Of a stretch of 64,000 nucleotides of DNA, positions 33,321 through 44,536 are shown in pieces. Both the position numbers and the translations under genes were made by a program. The stretch is from Solen grandis (taxonomy: Eukaryota; Mollusca; Bivalvia; Adapedonta; Solenidae), in NCBI GenBank assembly GCA_021229015.1, contig CM037785.1, positions 34,414,279-34,478,278 of the forward strand, given 5' to 3'. Every line of letters begins with the position of its first letter. Position 1 is the stretch's first letter. Below the pieces are notes generated by a model. That model ran no database searches. It was not told the DNA's origin and saw only the letters and a program-made list of their open reading frames with translations.

Positions 33321-35221
33321 AGACACCTTTTTTTCAGGCGCAGACGCTTTATTTCTCTAATTACTGCACGGTAAGTGATACATATTTCATGGAATCAAGA
33401 TATAAATTGTCTTTCCGGCGCCCTAATGGAGTCATCATTACCTGAACGTTTATGTTGACATCGATAAGGATCATTTGATTTTAGCCCATATACAAGATTC
33501 TGACGCCAGACATTAAAATATCCTGGAGTATTTGGTTCAAAGAAAATACCTACACGATCTCTCACTTTCATATCATATATGATATAGATCTATTTAAATC
33601 CTTCAAATGTAATAAACTGTCTAAGGTTTTAAAAAGCAGACTTAAAAAATAACTTTCAATATCCAATAACAGTCAGAATATTATTATTATGTCTGCAGTT
33701 CTCGACAATGAACTTCAAATGAGTTTGCCATAGGTAATGTGCACATACAGAGGTAAAATCTATGAACAACAGTTGCACTTAGGTTCTTTTTTGTTGGTTT
33801 ACATAAATAAGTGATCGTCTGCTTGCTGAGTGTTGACTAGTGGCTTAAAAATGATAAAAAGGAGCATTTGTGAAAATGGTAGAAAAATGTTACCTCTTCA
33901 TCAATTTCAAATTAAAAATTTTAATGCATTAATAATTAGAAAAAAAAATGATACATCAATTCTGTTTATTGTCAATTATTTCTCTGTTAAATTACTTCAC
34001 ACATCATACATGACGTTGAGTATTGAATTTGTATAAAAAGCTTGAGAATACCAATAGTAAGAGAACTCAATACTTGAGGATAGATCTTGACATAGTATGT
34101 GACTTATAGATATAAGCCTACACACTTTTATTGTATTATGTAAATATTTATCATGGTTAACAGGACTTATCGAGATTTTGAATGTTTATTTTTCAATTTT
34201 CTTTATATATCTTATGATAAAACATTCTTTAACAGATCTAACCCATAACCTTTATGTGATCCCGACATGGATGCTATCCTGGATGAGCTAGGTCTGAGGG
34301 AACTAAAGAGGAATTTTAGTGAACAACGGGTAAAATACATATTTTCTGATCTTTGATGAGTGTAAAACTCTGAGTGTGTGAGAGAGAGATTTTGTGAAAA
34401 GTTGGATAATTTCATAATGATAGATAATTATTTGCTTTCATTAAGGCTAGATCTATTTGAATTCAAAATAGATATACTTTTGTACTATCAATCTAAATCA
34501 TGCAGTACCTGTAGCTTCAAATAACTGTCTAAGCACTAAAGATATTTCATATGAACAAACTTTCCAGCTGGCTTGCAGTAGGTTGGTGGTTCTACATGGC
34601 TTCTATACCTGAAATACTGTACAGATCTGTAGAGGGCCCATTAACACCTGTAATGTTAATGAAAAAAATCACACTCAGAAAAAAAAATCACACTCAGACA
34701 AATTGAATGCAAAATAGTAAGAGAATCCTTAAAAGTAAGAGATTGAAGTCTTTCTATACTACTGTACTGTTTATCAATAAGGAAAAGCAGGGAATGTTCT
34801 GAAGTTGCATATCCAAATAACTCCTATCAAGTGTCTTTCCTCCTCCCAAATTCTTTTATGTCTGATTTTCTTTGGTTTCTACAGATTATTATCTGAAAAT
34901 CTCCAATGCTGTATACCTACCACTAAAAAACAATTAAGTAGGCCAATTATACAAATTAACCCAATATAAAGGTATATGGAAGTAGTTGTGAAATAATCTG
35001 TACATTAATTACTTAATCAAAATCCAATTAATATACATTAACTTTGAAAATAGATAAGGTGGAAACTATTCAGTCTTGTAACATACACATGCCATTCTGA
35101 TATTTTTTATCAAATGGGTGGTAATCAGAGAGCCATTAATAACTCACTGTTTTACATTGCATGTCTGTAGATAACCCCACACCAAGTGAGCTCACTTAGT
35201 GAGCAGGAGTTCCTTGACCTA
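33321..35221. other. Sequence between the two facing GC-rich elements
   Basis: AT-rich, about 1.9 kb, with no transposase-like or other recognisable frame. It holds one SINE fragment (34561-34622). If the two GC-rich copies were termini of one element this would be its interior, but nothing coding supports that. Confidence 0.4.
34561..34622 (+). mobile_element. Family-1 SINE fragment
   Basis: ccagctggcttgcagtagg, tggtggttctacatgg and acctgaaatactgta match the family body and tail with an internal deletion. Confidence 0.55.
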
Positions 35222-35545
35222 GGTGTTTACATTCAATTTGCGCATGCTTACAATATGTACCGGAAGGCGAAATGCGAAATATTGAATTCTCGCCTGGCAA
35301 ATTTTTTTGCCGCGGGACGAGATTTCGCCCCGAAATGCGAAATGTTTGATTCTCGCCTGCCGGGTTGGCGGGGCGCCGCACGAAATATTGATTATTTCGT
35401 GCCGCGGGGCGAGATTTCGCCCCGAAAAAATTTTTTTTAAAGAAGTCCGGGGACGGGTTGCCGAAATAAAGTTTCGGGGCGAACCTTCGCCCCGCAACAC
35501 GAAACACGAAATGGCAGAAAACAGCCACCATAAATACGTGATTTG
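35222..35545 (+). repeat. GC-rich 'ggggcgaaa' palindromic element, right copy
   Basis: Inverted relative to the copy at 32990-33320. It shares tacaatatgtaccggaaggc, gttggcggggcgccgcacg, cgccccgcaacacgaaac and cagccaccat. It is longer in the middle, with extra gagatttcgccccgaaa units. The terminal ggtgtttacattcaattt and gcgcatgc may mark the element end. Confidence 0.75.
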
Positions 35546-36630
35546 TGTTTGTTTAAAATAGTTTCCAGTGTAATTGATAATATTTAATAAGTTATTAGTC
35601 AGTAGATGTTTGTATTTTAATGATGTTTTTATATATATAGGCCATGACCTACTTATCGCTTCGCTCGTCGGTCTGCATATTTCAAGTCTTCTGTATTGAG
35701 CTTGTAATTATACAAAGTAGTTTAATTATTACATGATGGGTGGGATAAGTAATGCTGATGTTTATCTTGTTATATCCGTATTATAAAGAACGCTTGGTGT
35801 AGTTAATACCAAACGTTGCTGCCCATTAAAAAATCAATGACCTTATATATAATAAGAAGGTAGGTAACTTCTTCCACTGAAAACGTACATCATGTTGTTT
35901 CAATTGCCGTAACTCCTTTGAAATTTGGTGGATTTTCATAAAATTGGTATTATTTTGCGTGGAAGGGATAAATAAAGACAATCGAGTATAAAAAAAAAAA
36001 CACCCCCTTGCCAAAGGAATCGCGCTACAACAGTTCACGAAGTCGAAAACGTATTTTCGGAAGAGATCTGACCGACGGAATCTCGCCAATCTTTCCCGTG
36101 TATAACTAAAGAAACATTAAATCTACAATATCAGCATTGGATTGTATGGACAGATGCTGATAAAAGAAACAAATAAAACAAAAAATGTATACTTGTTATT
36201 TCATTTTTCCATCTTATTCAGCCTTTTTTCTGCCTTTTTAAAAATTCATCTGACTCGACCTTTACCGATGATCAGCTACGTTTAAACTGTTGATTTTCTA
36301 CAGTTTCTATCGAGCGTCTCGGTGACATTGCTGGTGTAGTTTTGTTTTTGATTTAGTCACAAAATCTTCTCAAATCGGCACAAGTGTTCATTTCAGGTAT
36401 ATTTGTTTCTTTTATCAGTATCTGTCCATACAATTCAACACTGATATTGTGGCTTTAATTTTTCTATTGTTTTACACGGGAGAAATTAGCAAATGGATTT
36501 TTTTTTTAATTGGTAGCAACATACCGGGTACCTTTTGTTGATACAGTAAAAGTGTCTGTGTAGTGATGCGGTTTTGATATAGTACTTACCTATTATTAGC
36601 CTTTTTTTCAAATTCGTTCCATGCTTGTTG
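35546..36630. other. No feature seen
   Basis: AT-rich, no recognisable gene. A sequence pair (cagatgctgataaaagaaac at about 36150 and gtttcttttatcagtatctg at about 36404) forms a long-spaced inverted repeat that may be the ends of a MITE of about 280 bases. Confidence 0.5.
36146..36425. mobile_element. Possible MITE with inverted ends gatgctgataaaagaaac
   Basis: ggacagatgctgataaaaga at the left is matched in reverse complement by tcttttatcagtatctgtcc at the right with one mismatch, about 280 bases apart end to end. Immediately outside, tgtat and catacaat are also complementary. No transposase is present. Confidence 0.55.
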
Positions 36631-36631
36631 A

Positions 36632-36715
36632 AGTAGCTCAATCGGTAAAAGCGTCGAATTGTACTTTTTTTTTCCCATCCTGAGGCCATGAGTTCAATAC
36701 CAGCTGGGACCTTTT
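36632..36715 (+). mobile_element. tRNA-like SINE head bordered by T runs
   Basis: gaagtagctcaatcggtaaa and ccatgagttcaataccagc give A- and B-box-like elements at tRNA spacing. A T-run of nine separates the arms and another follows at 36711, where Pol III would terminate. Confidence 0.45.
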
Positions 36716-37606
36716 TTTTTCTTTTTCTTAATTATTATTGTTATATTTTTATAGTTTGTTTTAAGTACTAGTTTTATACATCCAATATTTTGCTTTGTTA
36801 ATTTGTATTTGATTCCTTTGATTCAAACATAAATATAAACAATAAAAAATAAAAAAGAAAGAAATAAATAAAAACTCAAAACCTCTCCTCTCTATATTTA
36901 AATAATATGTGGATAGGTCGAATTTTTCTTTAAATAGAATTCTTATTTTAAAAAATAAATTGACCACTCTAGTGATTTTTTTACCCAGGCATTCTTCATC
37001 TTAGATGTAATGTCGGTTTTCGCTGTCAGGATTCAAAGTTTAAATTTCAATGCATCCTCAAGATGCATAAAATATATGGACAATGCTTCTGAATTGGGAG
37101 TCAAATTTTTTAAGCATAGTGAGATCCGGGAATCGTGCAGAGAAATTTATAAAATAATAACTGTCACTCTATATTTAAATAGAATGAGAGGTCATTTTTT
37201 TAATATCAAGGTCCTGTGCATAGACAGGTAAGATTATAAGGTCAAAACAGTATAAAAGAGTGGGGGACAGTATGCTTATTATAAGCCGTCCATTAAAACA
37301 TTTTGATTTAATCTTTTTTTGTTATTGTTTACATGACTTTCAAGCCTCCACGCCGAAGAGTAATGCACTTTAAAGGCGCGTTTTCATTGGCCTTTGATTT
37401 AATCTACTGCATCACGACGGTTTGCTTGCTTTTTTCCCCCACGGCATGATGTCATGTAGTGAAACGGAATAAGTCAGCCGTGGGTATTCGACGATGTTTT
37501 TCGGGCTACTGGTATCCATCCGCTTTTTGGCAGCCCGCATTATGGCGCCACGGAATTATACCGCCCTTAAACCTAAATAAAGTGAAACAATAGATTATAT
37601 ATTGAA
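36716..37606. other. No feature seen
   Basis: AT-rich to about 37320, then a more GC-balanced 230 bases without a recognisable frame. Confidence 0.5.
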
Positions 37607-37607
37607 T

Positions 37608-38858
37608 AATTACAGGTGGAGGAAGACCCCGAATGCACGGAGGCATCCGGGTAGAACCACCAACCTACCGCAGGCCAGATGGAAGGCTTCCTCACATGAA
37701 AATCCGTATGACCCTGCCGGGATTCGAACCCACGCGGTGAGGGGCTGAGCGAGTGTTTAATTGAGGGGCTGAATGAGTGTTAAAGTGAGGAGCTGAGTGA
37801 GTGTTAATGTGAGGGGCTGAGTGAGTGTTAACGTGAGAGGGTGAGTGAGTGTTAAAGTGAGGGGCTGAGCGGGTGTTAAATTGAGGGGCTGAATGAGTGT
37901 TAAAGTGAGGGGCTGAGTGAGTGTTAATGTGAGGGGCTGAGTGAGTGTTAAAGTGAGGGGCTGAGTGAGTGTTAATGTGAGGGGCTGAGTGGGTGTTAAA
38001 GTGAGGGGCTGAGTGAATGTTAAAGTGAGGGGCTGATTGAGTGTAAAAGTGAGGGGCTTAGTGAGTGTTAAAAAGAGGATCCTGAGTGAGTGTTAAAGTG
38101 AGGGGCTTAGTGAGTGTTTAAGTGAGGGCTGAGTGAGTGTTAAAGTGAGGAGCATGAGTGAGTGTTAAAGTGAGGGGCTGAGTGAGTGTTAAAGTGAGGA
38201 TCCTGAGTGAGTGTTAAAGTGAGGGGCTGAGTGAGTGTTAAAGTGAGGAGCCTGAGTGAGTGTTAAAGTGAGGGGCTGAGTGAGTGTTAAAGTGAGGAGC
38301 CTGAGTGAGTGTTAAAGTGAGGAGGCTGAGTGAGTGTTTAAGTGAGGATCCTGAGTGAGTGTTAAAGTGAGGAGCCTGTGTGAGTGTTAAAGTGAGGGGC
38401 CTGTGTGAGTGTTTAAGTGAGGAGCCTGTGTGAGTGTTAAAGTGAGGAGCCTGAGTGAGTGTTAAGTGAGGAGCCTGTGTGAGTGTTAAAGTGAGGAGGC
38501 CTGAGTGAGTGTTAAAGTGAGGAGCCTGAGTGAGTGTTAAAGTGAGGAGCTGAGTGAGTGTTAAAGTGAGGGCTGAGTGAGTGTTAAAGTGAGGAGCCTG
38601 AGTGAGTGTTAAAGTGAGAGCTGTGTGAGTGTTAAAGTGAGGAGGCTGTGTGAGTGTTAAAGTGAGAGGCTGAGTGAGTGTTAAAGTGAGGAGCCTGAGT
38701 GAGTGTTAAAGTGAGGAGCCTGAGTGATTGTTAAAGTGAGGGACCTGAGTGATTGTAAAAGTGAGGGGCCTGAGTGATTGTTAAAGTGAGGGCTTAGTTA
38801 GTGTTAAAGTGAGGGGCTGAGTGAGTCAGCGACTTTACCCTCTCGGCCACGGAGGCGG
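37608..38858 (-). mobile_element. Family-1 SINE split by a minisatellite grown from its own head
   Basis: 37608-37740 reads as the family-1 body on the minus strand, ending with the B-box complement gggattcgaacccacgcgg. 38814-38858 reads ctgagtgagtcagcgacttt then accctctcggccacggagg, the A-box end. Between them, where other copies have one short segment, lie about 45 tandem units of that very segment. The SINE tail is missing on the left (starts mid-body at about 37608). Confidence 0.88.
37738..38825 (-). repeat. SINE-derived minisatellite, 24-25 bp units
   Basis: Units read gtgaggggctgagtgagtg plus ttaaa (24 bp). In the right-hand two thirds a variant with gaggagcctgag (25 bp) dominates. 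The unit equals the inter-box segment of the host SINE, where it occurs once in the copies at 19.8, 41.4 and 46.2 kb. Confidence 0.95.
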
Positions 38859-39590
38859 ATAACAGGATGAGCGATTAAGTACATGTATATACATGAACGA
38901 ACACAAACACTTGTTTATTATTATTTTTTCGGCCGTTGGCAGTTTTGTTTTCACCTGAATTACCGGTCTAAACTTAAAGGAGAAGGTCAGTAAAACAGCT
39001 GCTGAATACTGTAAGTTTTGATTGGTCGACTTAAAAATCAAAAGGATCCCTCCGGAAAGAGATCCGTTTGTTTGCTTTGTATTTACAGTCCTAAAATCTC
39101 GATTTGTCTACATAAATATATTAACGTTAAAAATATAATTAATTCAACTACACAAACAACTATCTAAAGGGTGAAAAACACATGTCGGATTTAAAACCTT
39201 TAGACCCTATCGTATCCTGAAAATCGCACATTTGTTAAAACGTGAACTTCGATACTACTCGTATATGGTGTATGGACTCCAAATTTGTTTTGTATAGTGA
39301 TAAGTATAATTTTGATCATTACTCTGACAACTGCTGGAATACAGGTGACTCAAGTATTCCGAGGAACACCCATCCAATTGTATTGCCTGAAGGAACGTAT
39401 TATGTTGTGAACTGGTCGTTCGTCTGTCCGATCGTCAGCAATTTCATATCTCCTCTATATATTTCGAACGCTTGAAAGACATTTATAATAGTTGGCTCTC
39501 ATCAAGATGCAGCATAAACACTAAATTTAATTTATACACCACGGCCGTGTTTCTTTAGTAAAGATACTTCTTATTTCAAATCCGTTTGTA
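38859..39590. other. No supported feature
   Basis: A 77-codon plus-strand frame (39242-39475) upstream of the decayed retrotransposon could be part of its 5' region, but I see no endonuclease motif in it. Confidence 0.45.
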
Positions 39591-40304
39591 TATCTTTCAT
39601 ACTCAATCAAGATATCAACAAAGAAGAGATACGGTCAGCTATATTCTCACAAAATAACAACAAAAGCGGTGGGATGGATAAATTAATAACAGAAATATTT
39701 AAATATTCCTGTGATCGCATCTCAGAATTTACAGTAAAAATTTCAGTAGGTTATATGCAAATGCCGAGTATCCCGTTTCTTCGGGAGGGGGCATTATTGT
39801 GCTTATCTTTAAAGGAGGTGATATAGAGAATCCTGGAAATATAAAAGCATCACGTTGATTCAAATTCTAGGAAATATATATTCCAAGTTCCATTAAATCG
39901 TCTGAGGTCAGTCCGACATATAAAATAATACCTAATCAGTTTGGTTTTTAAAGTGGCAAGTCTTCTAGATTGTATTTTAGCCTGGCATTATAGCAAAATC
40001 TCTAAGCTCGAGAAAGAAATGATTGCGCCTTTATTGATTTCGACAAATGCTAGTTTCATAAAATACACAAAGTCTTTTTATGGCAAAAAAAAAAGATATC
40101 CGAGAACAAGTTAGTTCTAAATAAGTAAGAAATATTTAGACCATGTGTTCCGTAATAATGCAAATTGTCCATCTCTGGATTTTATTTTTACTTCATCAAA
40201 CATTGGCTTAAAACAAGAGGACTCAAGTTCCAATGTACTTTTCCTATTTTTTCGTTAATGATATAACCCGTTATATAAATAGTGACATAGAATACACTTT
40301 TGGA

Positions 40305-40700
40305 CCACTTGTTCAACGGGCGGACAGGCGTTGGGCGGCAATGAGCTTCGTCGGGCGGTCAGGTTGACCCTTTATTTTTAGTCAGCTGTAGCTTCTTTAT
40401 CTTTCATTGGATTACATTAATATTTGAACAGTTGCTTAACTAGATGGATATTTGCATTATGCAGTTGACCTTGTGACCTTGACATTGTTCTTTGACCTAC
40501 TTTTGATGAAAAATCGGGGTCTGGACAGGTTTATCTTTGGTTAATCTGCTATAGCTTCTAAATGTTTCATTGGATTATTTTATTTTTTTTGACAGTTGCT
40601 TAAGTGGGTGGAATTTTCATTATGCAGCTAACCTTGACCTTTGACCTTCTTTTGATAAAAAGCCCGAAAAAAAAGTCCATTTTACAATCAGGTCTTGTTT
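40305..40700 (+). repeat. TGACCT-rich two-copy repeat inside the LINE relic
   Basis: tgtagcttctttatctttca, ttggattacattaat, acagttgcttaa, ttgcattatgcagttgacct and ttgacctacttttgatgaaa recur about 180 bases later with small changes. It separates the RT segment ending DIEYTF from FADD, so it was probably inserted into the LINE. Confidence 0.7.
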
Positions 40701-41261
40701 CTGCAGACGAATTAAATATTTGCAGATGATGCTCACACACCACATGCGTTACAGTTCATGATTAATGACCTAGAGAATAACGACCGGGAATAGCTTTACC
40801 ATGAACACTAGATAAACTAAGGTAGTTGTTTTTGAGAATGGTCCACATGAACATCATGATTTTTCACTTCTTGATGTTTTTTTAGAAGTTGTTTCTGAAT
40901 TTAAGTACTTAAGGATTTATTTCTTTAGAAACGGTTAATGGTATCGAAACCGGTGAAAGTCATTCAATTAACAATGTAGTTTCCTGAAGTAAAACGGCAT
41001 ACAAGGGCTATTTATAAACAAAAGACTTTCGACGTATATAATCTTTAAACATGATTTGGTACAGGAAAAATATTTATTTTGTATTAAAGATAAGAAATAT
41101 ATAACTACCTTAACAAAATTTAGACTTTCTTCTCACGATCTAGCGAAAGATACTGGAAGATATACAAATATCGAAATAAATGACCGCAAATGTTTTCATT
41201 GCAACTTGAAAGTAACCTAAACAGCATATCATGTACTATAAGTGTTTCCAAAATACAGAGA

Positions 41262-41508
41262 CTAGACTAGGCTATTTGAGTTTACCGTCGCTTCGACAGT
41301 ATTTCAGTCATATAGCGACGTCCAGCTAATTACAGGTGAAGGAAGACCCCGAATGCACGGAGAAATCCGGGTAAAACCACCGACCTACCGCAAGCCAGCT
41401 GGAAGGCTTCCTCACATGAAAATCCGATTGACCCTTCCGGGATTCGAACCCACGCGGTGAGGGGCTGAGCGAGTCAACGACTTTACTCTCTCGGCCACGG
41501 ACGCCCCG
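41262..41508 (-). mobile_element. Full-length family-1 SINE with 12-bp target duplication
   Basis: aaaatacagaga is repeated exactly at 41250-41261 and 41509-41520. Between them on the minus strand are the head (ggggcgtccgtggccgagag), B box gggttcgaatcccgg, body tggcttgcggtaggtcgg and tail tgactgaaatactgtcg followed by actcaaatag. It is inserted in the C-terminal part of the LINE relic, and without it the frame FQNTE/NSG is continuous across the site. Confidence 0.92.
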
Positions 41509-41765
41509 AAAATACAGAGAACTCAGGTCTAAATTGTTATTACTATATTACTGTAGATGACCAACAATAAGAAAATATTGAATCAATTCTATCAACTGAA
41601 TCAATAACATTATTAGATAATCTATCCAAGTTGATAGATTCGATCTTTAAATTAAGGAAATGGTTGTCATGCATATGTTATCTTCAATTGTATATAAATT
41701 GATCTCATTGTACTAACCTGATGTAAAGATATTTATATTTCCTATGTCATAAACATAGACAATTA

Positions 41766-42140
41766 AAGTGAATTTAGTATGATGTTAAAATACTTCCTAC
41801 GTCATATACATATTCAGCCATTCTTATTTAGTAAATTCAAAATCAAAATCACTGTTTCTTTGTATGAATTGCTTAAAGGTGATCCTGCAAAATCAAAATA
41901 AAATAGTACTATTTCTTGATAACATACACCCATATGTTGAAGATATTTTGGATAGTTTTCATTATCATTTATCATATGTTTGTGCAATTTGACTAAAGTA
42001 AGCGGTCTTCCCCAAGTGGCGCAGCGTATATAGAAGCGTTATACTTAAGTTAGATATGACACTTTTTTTCACCTTTAATTCCTACAAATTGTTTTATATA
42101 TTTGTTAAAAGGACCATATGCTATTCTCTAAAAATAAAGA

Positions 42141-42173
<33 letters not shown>

Positions 42174-42940
42174 GAAATATATCATTAAATCGATTATTAT
42201 TAATATTAATGCGCCCATGCCAATTAATATCTCTCTATACTACACTATTACAATAAATACATGACATGCATACTAATGATGATAAAATCTTCTCCTGAAA
42301 AGGATTTTGTTTCATTCCACCAGGCTATAACTATGTATGTATTTTATGCCCAATAAAGGATAAGTATTTCAATCACTTGTACAAAATTAACACAACTTTC
42401 TGTCGATATACAGATACAACAGCCTTTGGTGTATGATCGTTTTCAGAACGTTATGAGACGTATTCATCTAAGATATGAAACTGTCCGAAACAACGTTTAA
42501 ATTAGCTATTTTACACATCTCACGTTATCTCGCGGTCACATGATCGTACACATAACTTAACGAGAGCTTCTCGCGATTTGCTCTTTACTTAAATCAAAAT
42601 TGTGGATCTCCGTTAGGTTATTAGGTCTTGGATGAAAGTCATAAATTTCAATAGAATAGGGTAAAGGCTATTTACAAGTGAACATCAAGTATGCTGTGTT
42701 CGATCGGTAGTTAACTAGATTTAGGTATTCATTGCTTGCAAATCTACAGAAAATGGTTACTCTTCCACCGAAAAGAAAGATCTCAAAACCAACCAGAATG
42801 TACCTACTGCTTTGAAAATATCAAAAATCCCACCATTTGCCCCACACTACAAGAAGGAAATAGTGTCTACACATTCAGATAAAGGGGCTTCCTACAGTAG
42901 CAGTAAACAAAGCCAGAAATTAAAACTACCGCAGAGAATA
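41766..42940. other. Intergenic, no gene seen; one (ATT)n tract
   Basis: AT-rich. A run of about 11 ATT units lies at 42140-42172. Nothing else recognised. Confidence 0.55.
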
Positions 42941-42947
42941 TTCTTAA

Positions 42948-43181
42948 CCCTTTCCCTCATATAGACTCATTTTGACGCACTCAATAGGTACCACATAAAG
43001 CCTGATCTGCAGAAAGCCAAACTCAAACCTTACCAAATTTAATTGTAAAATCCTCATTACCAGACCACTGAGGAGCAGCGAACAGCATAAAATCTGATCA
43101 GCCTGCGAGTTACTCGCAGGCTGATCTGGTTTTATGCTGTTCGCATAGGTCTTTTCATGGTATCCTCTATGAGGGAAAGGG
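42948..43181. mobile_element. piggyBac-like MITE with TTAA target sites
   Basis: Flanked by TTAA at 42944-42947 and 43182-43185. Ends are ccctttccctcatat and atatgagg-type complement ctctatgagggaaaggg, giving TTAA-CCCTTT termini as in piggyBac elements. A near-perfect internal hairpin (43078-43142: gaacagcataaaatctgatc and gcctgcgagt against its complement) fills the right half. There is no transposase. The 120-codon minus-strand frame across it is fortuitous. Confidence 0.85.
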
Positions 43182-43185
43182 TTAA

Positions 43186-43678
43186 ACTTTGCCTGATTAT
43201 TGCGAAACACATTAGATACAATTTTATGGAAAAAAGGGAATCCCCATTCTACTTTTGAGTTCTCTGCCCTTGAGTGTGAGTTTTTGCTCTTTTCTGTCAT
43301 TTTCAATGACTAAGTGCGATTTTGATATAAACCCGAAATAGCTAAATTACATATATTAATTAATAAACATTCAACGTATGAAACATTCAACAATAAAATA
43401 TTCCCTAATAACTACAATGTCCTACAAATCGTAAGGCTAGGGTATCAATTTGAAAATTATTGCACTATACTAATACATACTATACGCTTCTGTAACGATC
43501 CCTAGCAGCATAACTAGGCGTCGAGTAGTCCCATCAATGAGGCGCTCGGTGCGACATGCTATTTTTTGGTACTGGTCGTCAGCCCTCAGTGGGGATATCG
43601 CCAAATCGAAAGTAGAACGATATCACAAATTACGGGTACGCAAATGTGGACTAGGAGTCGAGGTCCTTATGCAGCATA
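43186..43678. other. No feature seen
   Basis: No recognisable gene. The plus-strand frames at 43537-43802 overlap the following MITE and look fortuitous. Confidence 0.5.
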
Positions 43679-43679
43679 T

Positions 43680-43888
43680 CTGGCGTGCGTTCAGTATACC
43701 GAACCGTATGCAACCGTACGTTTACAGTCGGCTATAAAACTGCCTCAGTGTCATAAACCACAATATTCACGTATACCTATCTACAGCATAAGGTACACGT
43801 GAAATCGTGGTATAAGGCCCTAAAACAACTCCATAGCTGACTGTACTCGACCGGTTGCATACGGTTCGGCATACAGAACACATGCCAG
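43680..43888. mobile_element. Palindromic MITE (ctggcgtgcgttc ends)
   Basis: ctggcgtgcgttcagtatac, cgaaccgtatgcaaccg at the left is matched inverted by cggttgcatacggttcgg and catacagaacacatgccag at the right. A second inner hairpin (ccacaatattcacgtatac against gtacacgtgaaatcgtgg) fills the centre. A partial copy lies at 30050-30172. Confidence 0.8.
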
Positions 43889-44292
43889 ACTTCTGAAGAG
43901 GGAAAGGGGGAAGAGAAAATTAACCAATACGCTTCTACTTTCTCCAGTTAAAAGTGTAAGTTCCCTTCCCACAAACTCTGTTAGTCATTAGCCATGATGG
44001 TCAAATCACAACTTTAAAACACTTCAGGCACTTGAGAACACTTCACTGTCTGATCAACAAGGATGCTGATGGGGGCCACGTTTAGGTTATCGAAAATGAT
44101 GAACACAGGAACTTGAAGTGAGTGGCTCCTTTCCCTCTGTACTTACGAAGGCGAATGATTAACTTCAAGTCACAGCATCCTCCTTTTTAAAACTCCATCA
44201 TATATTTTTACAATAAGAAATATCGCCCGTCATTCCTGACCTATCGCACTGCAGGTCATAGGTCACATAACACGATCAAATCGTACGAACAG

Positions 44293-44312
44293 CAATAAAT
44301 AAATAAAAAAAT

Positions 44313-44343
<31 letters not shown>

Positions 44344-44350
44344 AAAAGAT
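44293..44350. repeat. A-rich (aaaaaat)n tract
   Basis: Imperfect AAAT/AAAAAAT repeats over about 55 bases. Confidence 0.9.
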
Positions 44351-44536
44351 ACTTATAATCACCAATACTCTTTGGAATTCTGACACATACGCCTCCATCC
44401 ATTCTAGAATATGTTCTTCGATTCTTGGGTATGAAACGTGTACTGCGGCTTCCCGAGGGTGCCCACACTTGTGCATATGTAGGCTGTTCACACTGCATGG
44501 GTACCATCCTTGTAAAAGCTAACTGCCATGATTAGT

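Larger units (their letters stand above)
39590..41765 (+). mobile_element. Decayed non-LTR retrotransposon (reverse transcriptase relic)
   Basis: Frames broken by stops and shifts still show reverse transcriptase in order. DINKEEIRSAIF and NNNKSGGMDK are at 39611-39682, and a GGDIENPGNIK-type segment is near 39812. FIDFDK (motif A aspartates) is at 40030-40047, SSNIGLKQEDSS at about 40193 and FADDA (catalytic Asp pair) at 40719-40733. FKYLRIYF is near 40900, then DTGRYTNIEINDRKCFHC at 41149-41202, the zinc-knuckle-like end typical of LINE ORF2. A TGACCT-rich repeat (40305-40700) sits just before FADD and a SINE (41262-41508) splits the C-terminal end. It cannot encode a working protein. Confidence 0.85.

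Noticed and set aside
32882..33445. Cluster of overlapping ORFs on both strands (and again at 35186-35561)
   Set aside because: They overlap in several frames over the palindromic GC-rich element, whose repeated words lack stops. No domain is recognisable.
42944..43306. 120-codon minus-strand ORF
   Set aside because: It runs across the piggyBac-like MITE including its inverted ends and hairpin, and has no domain.
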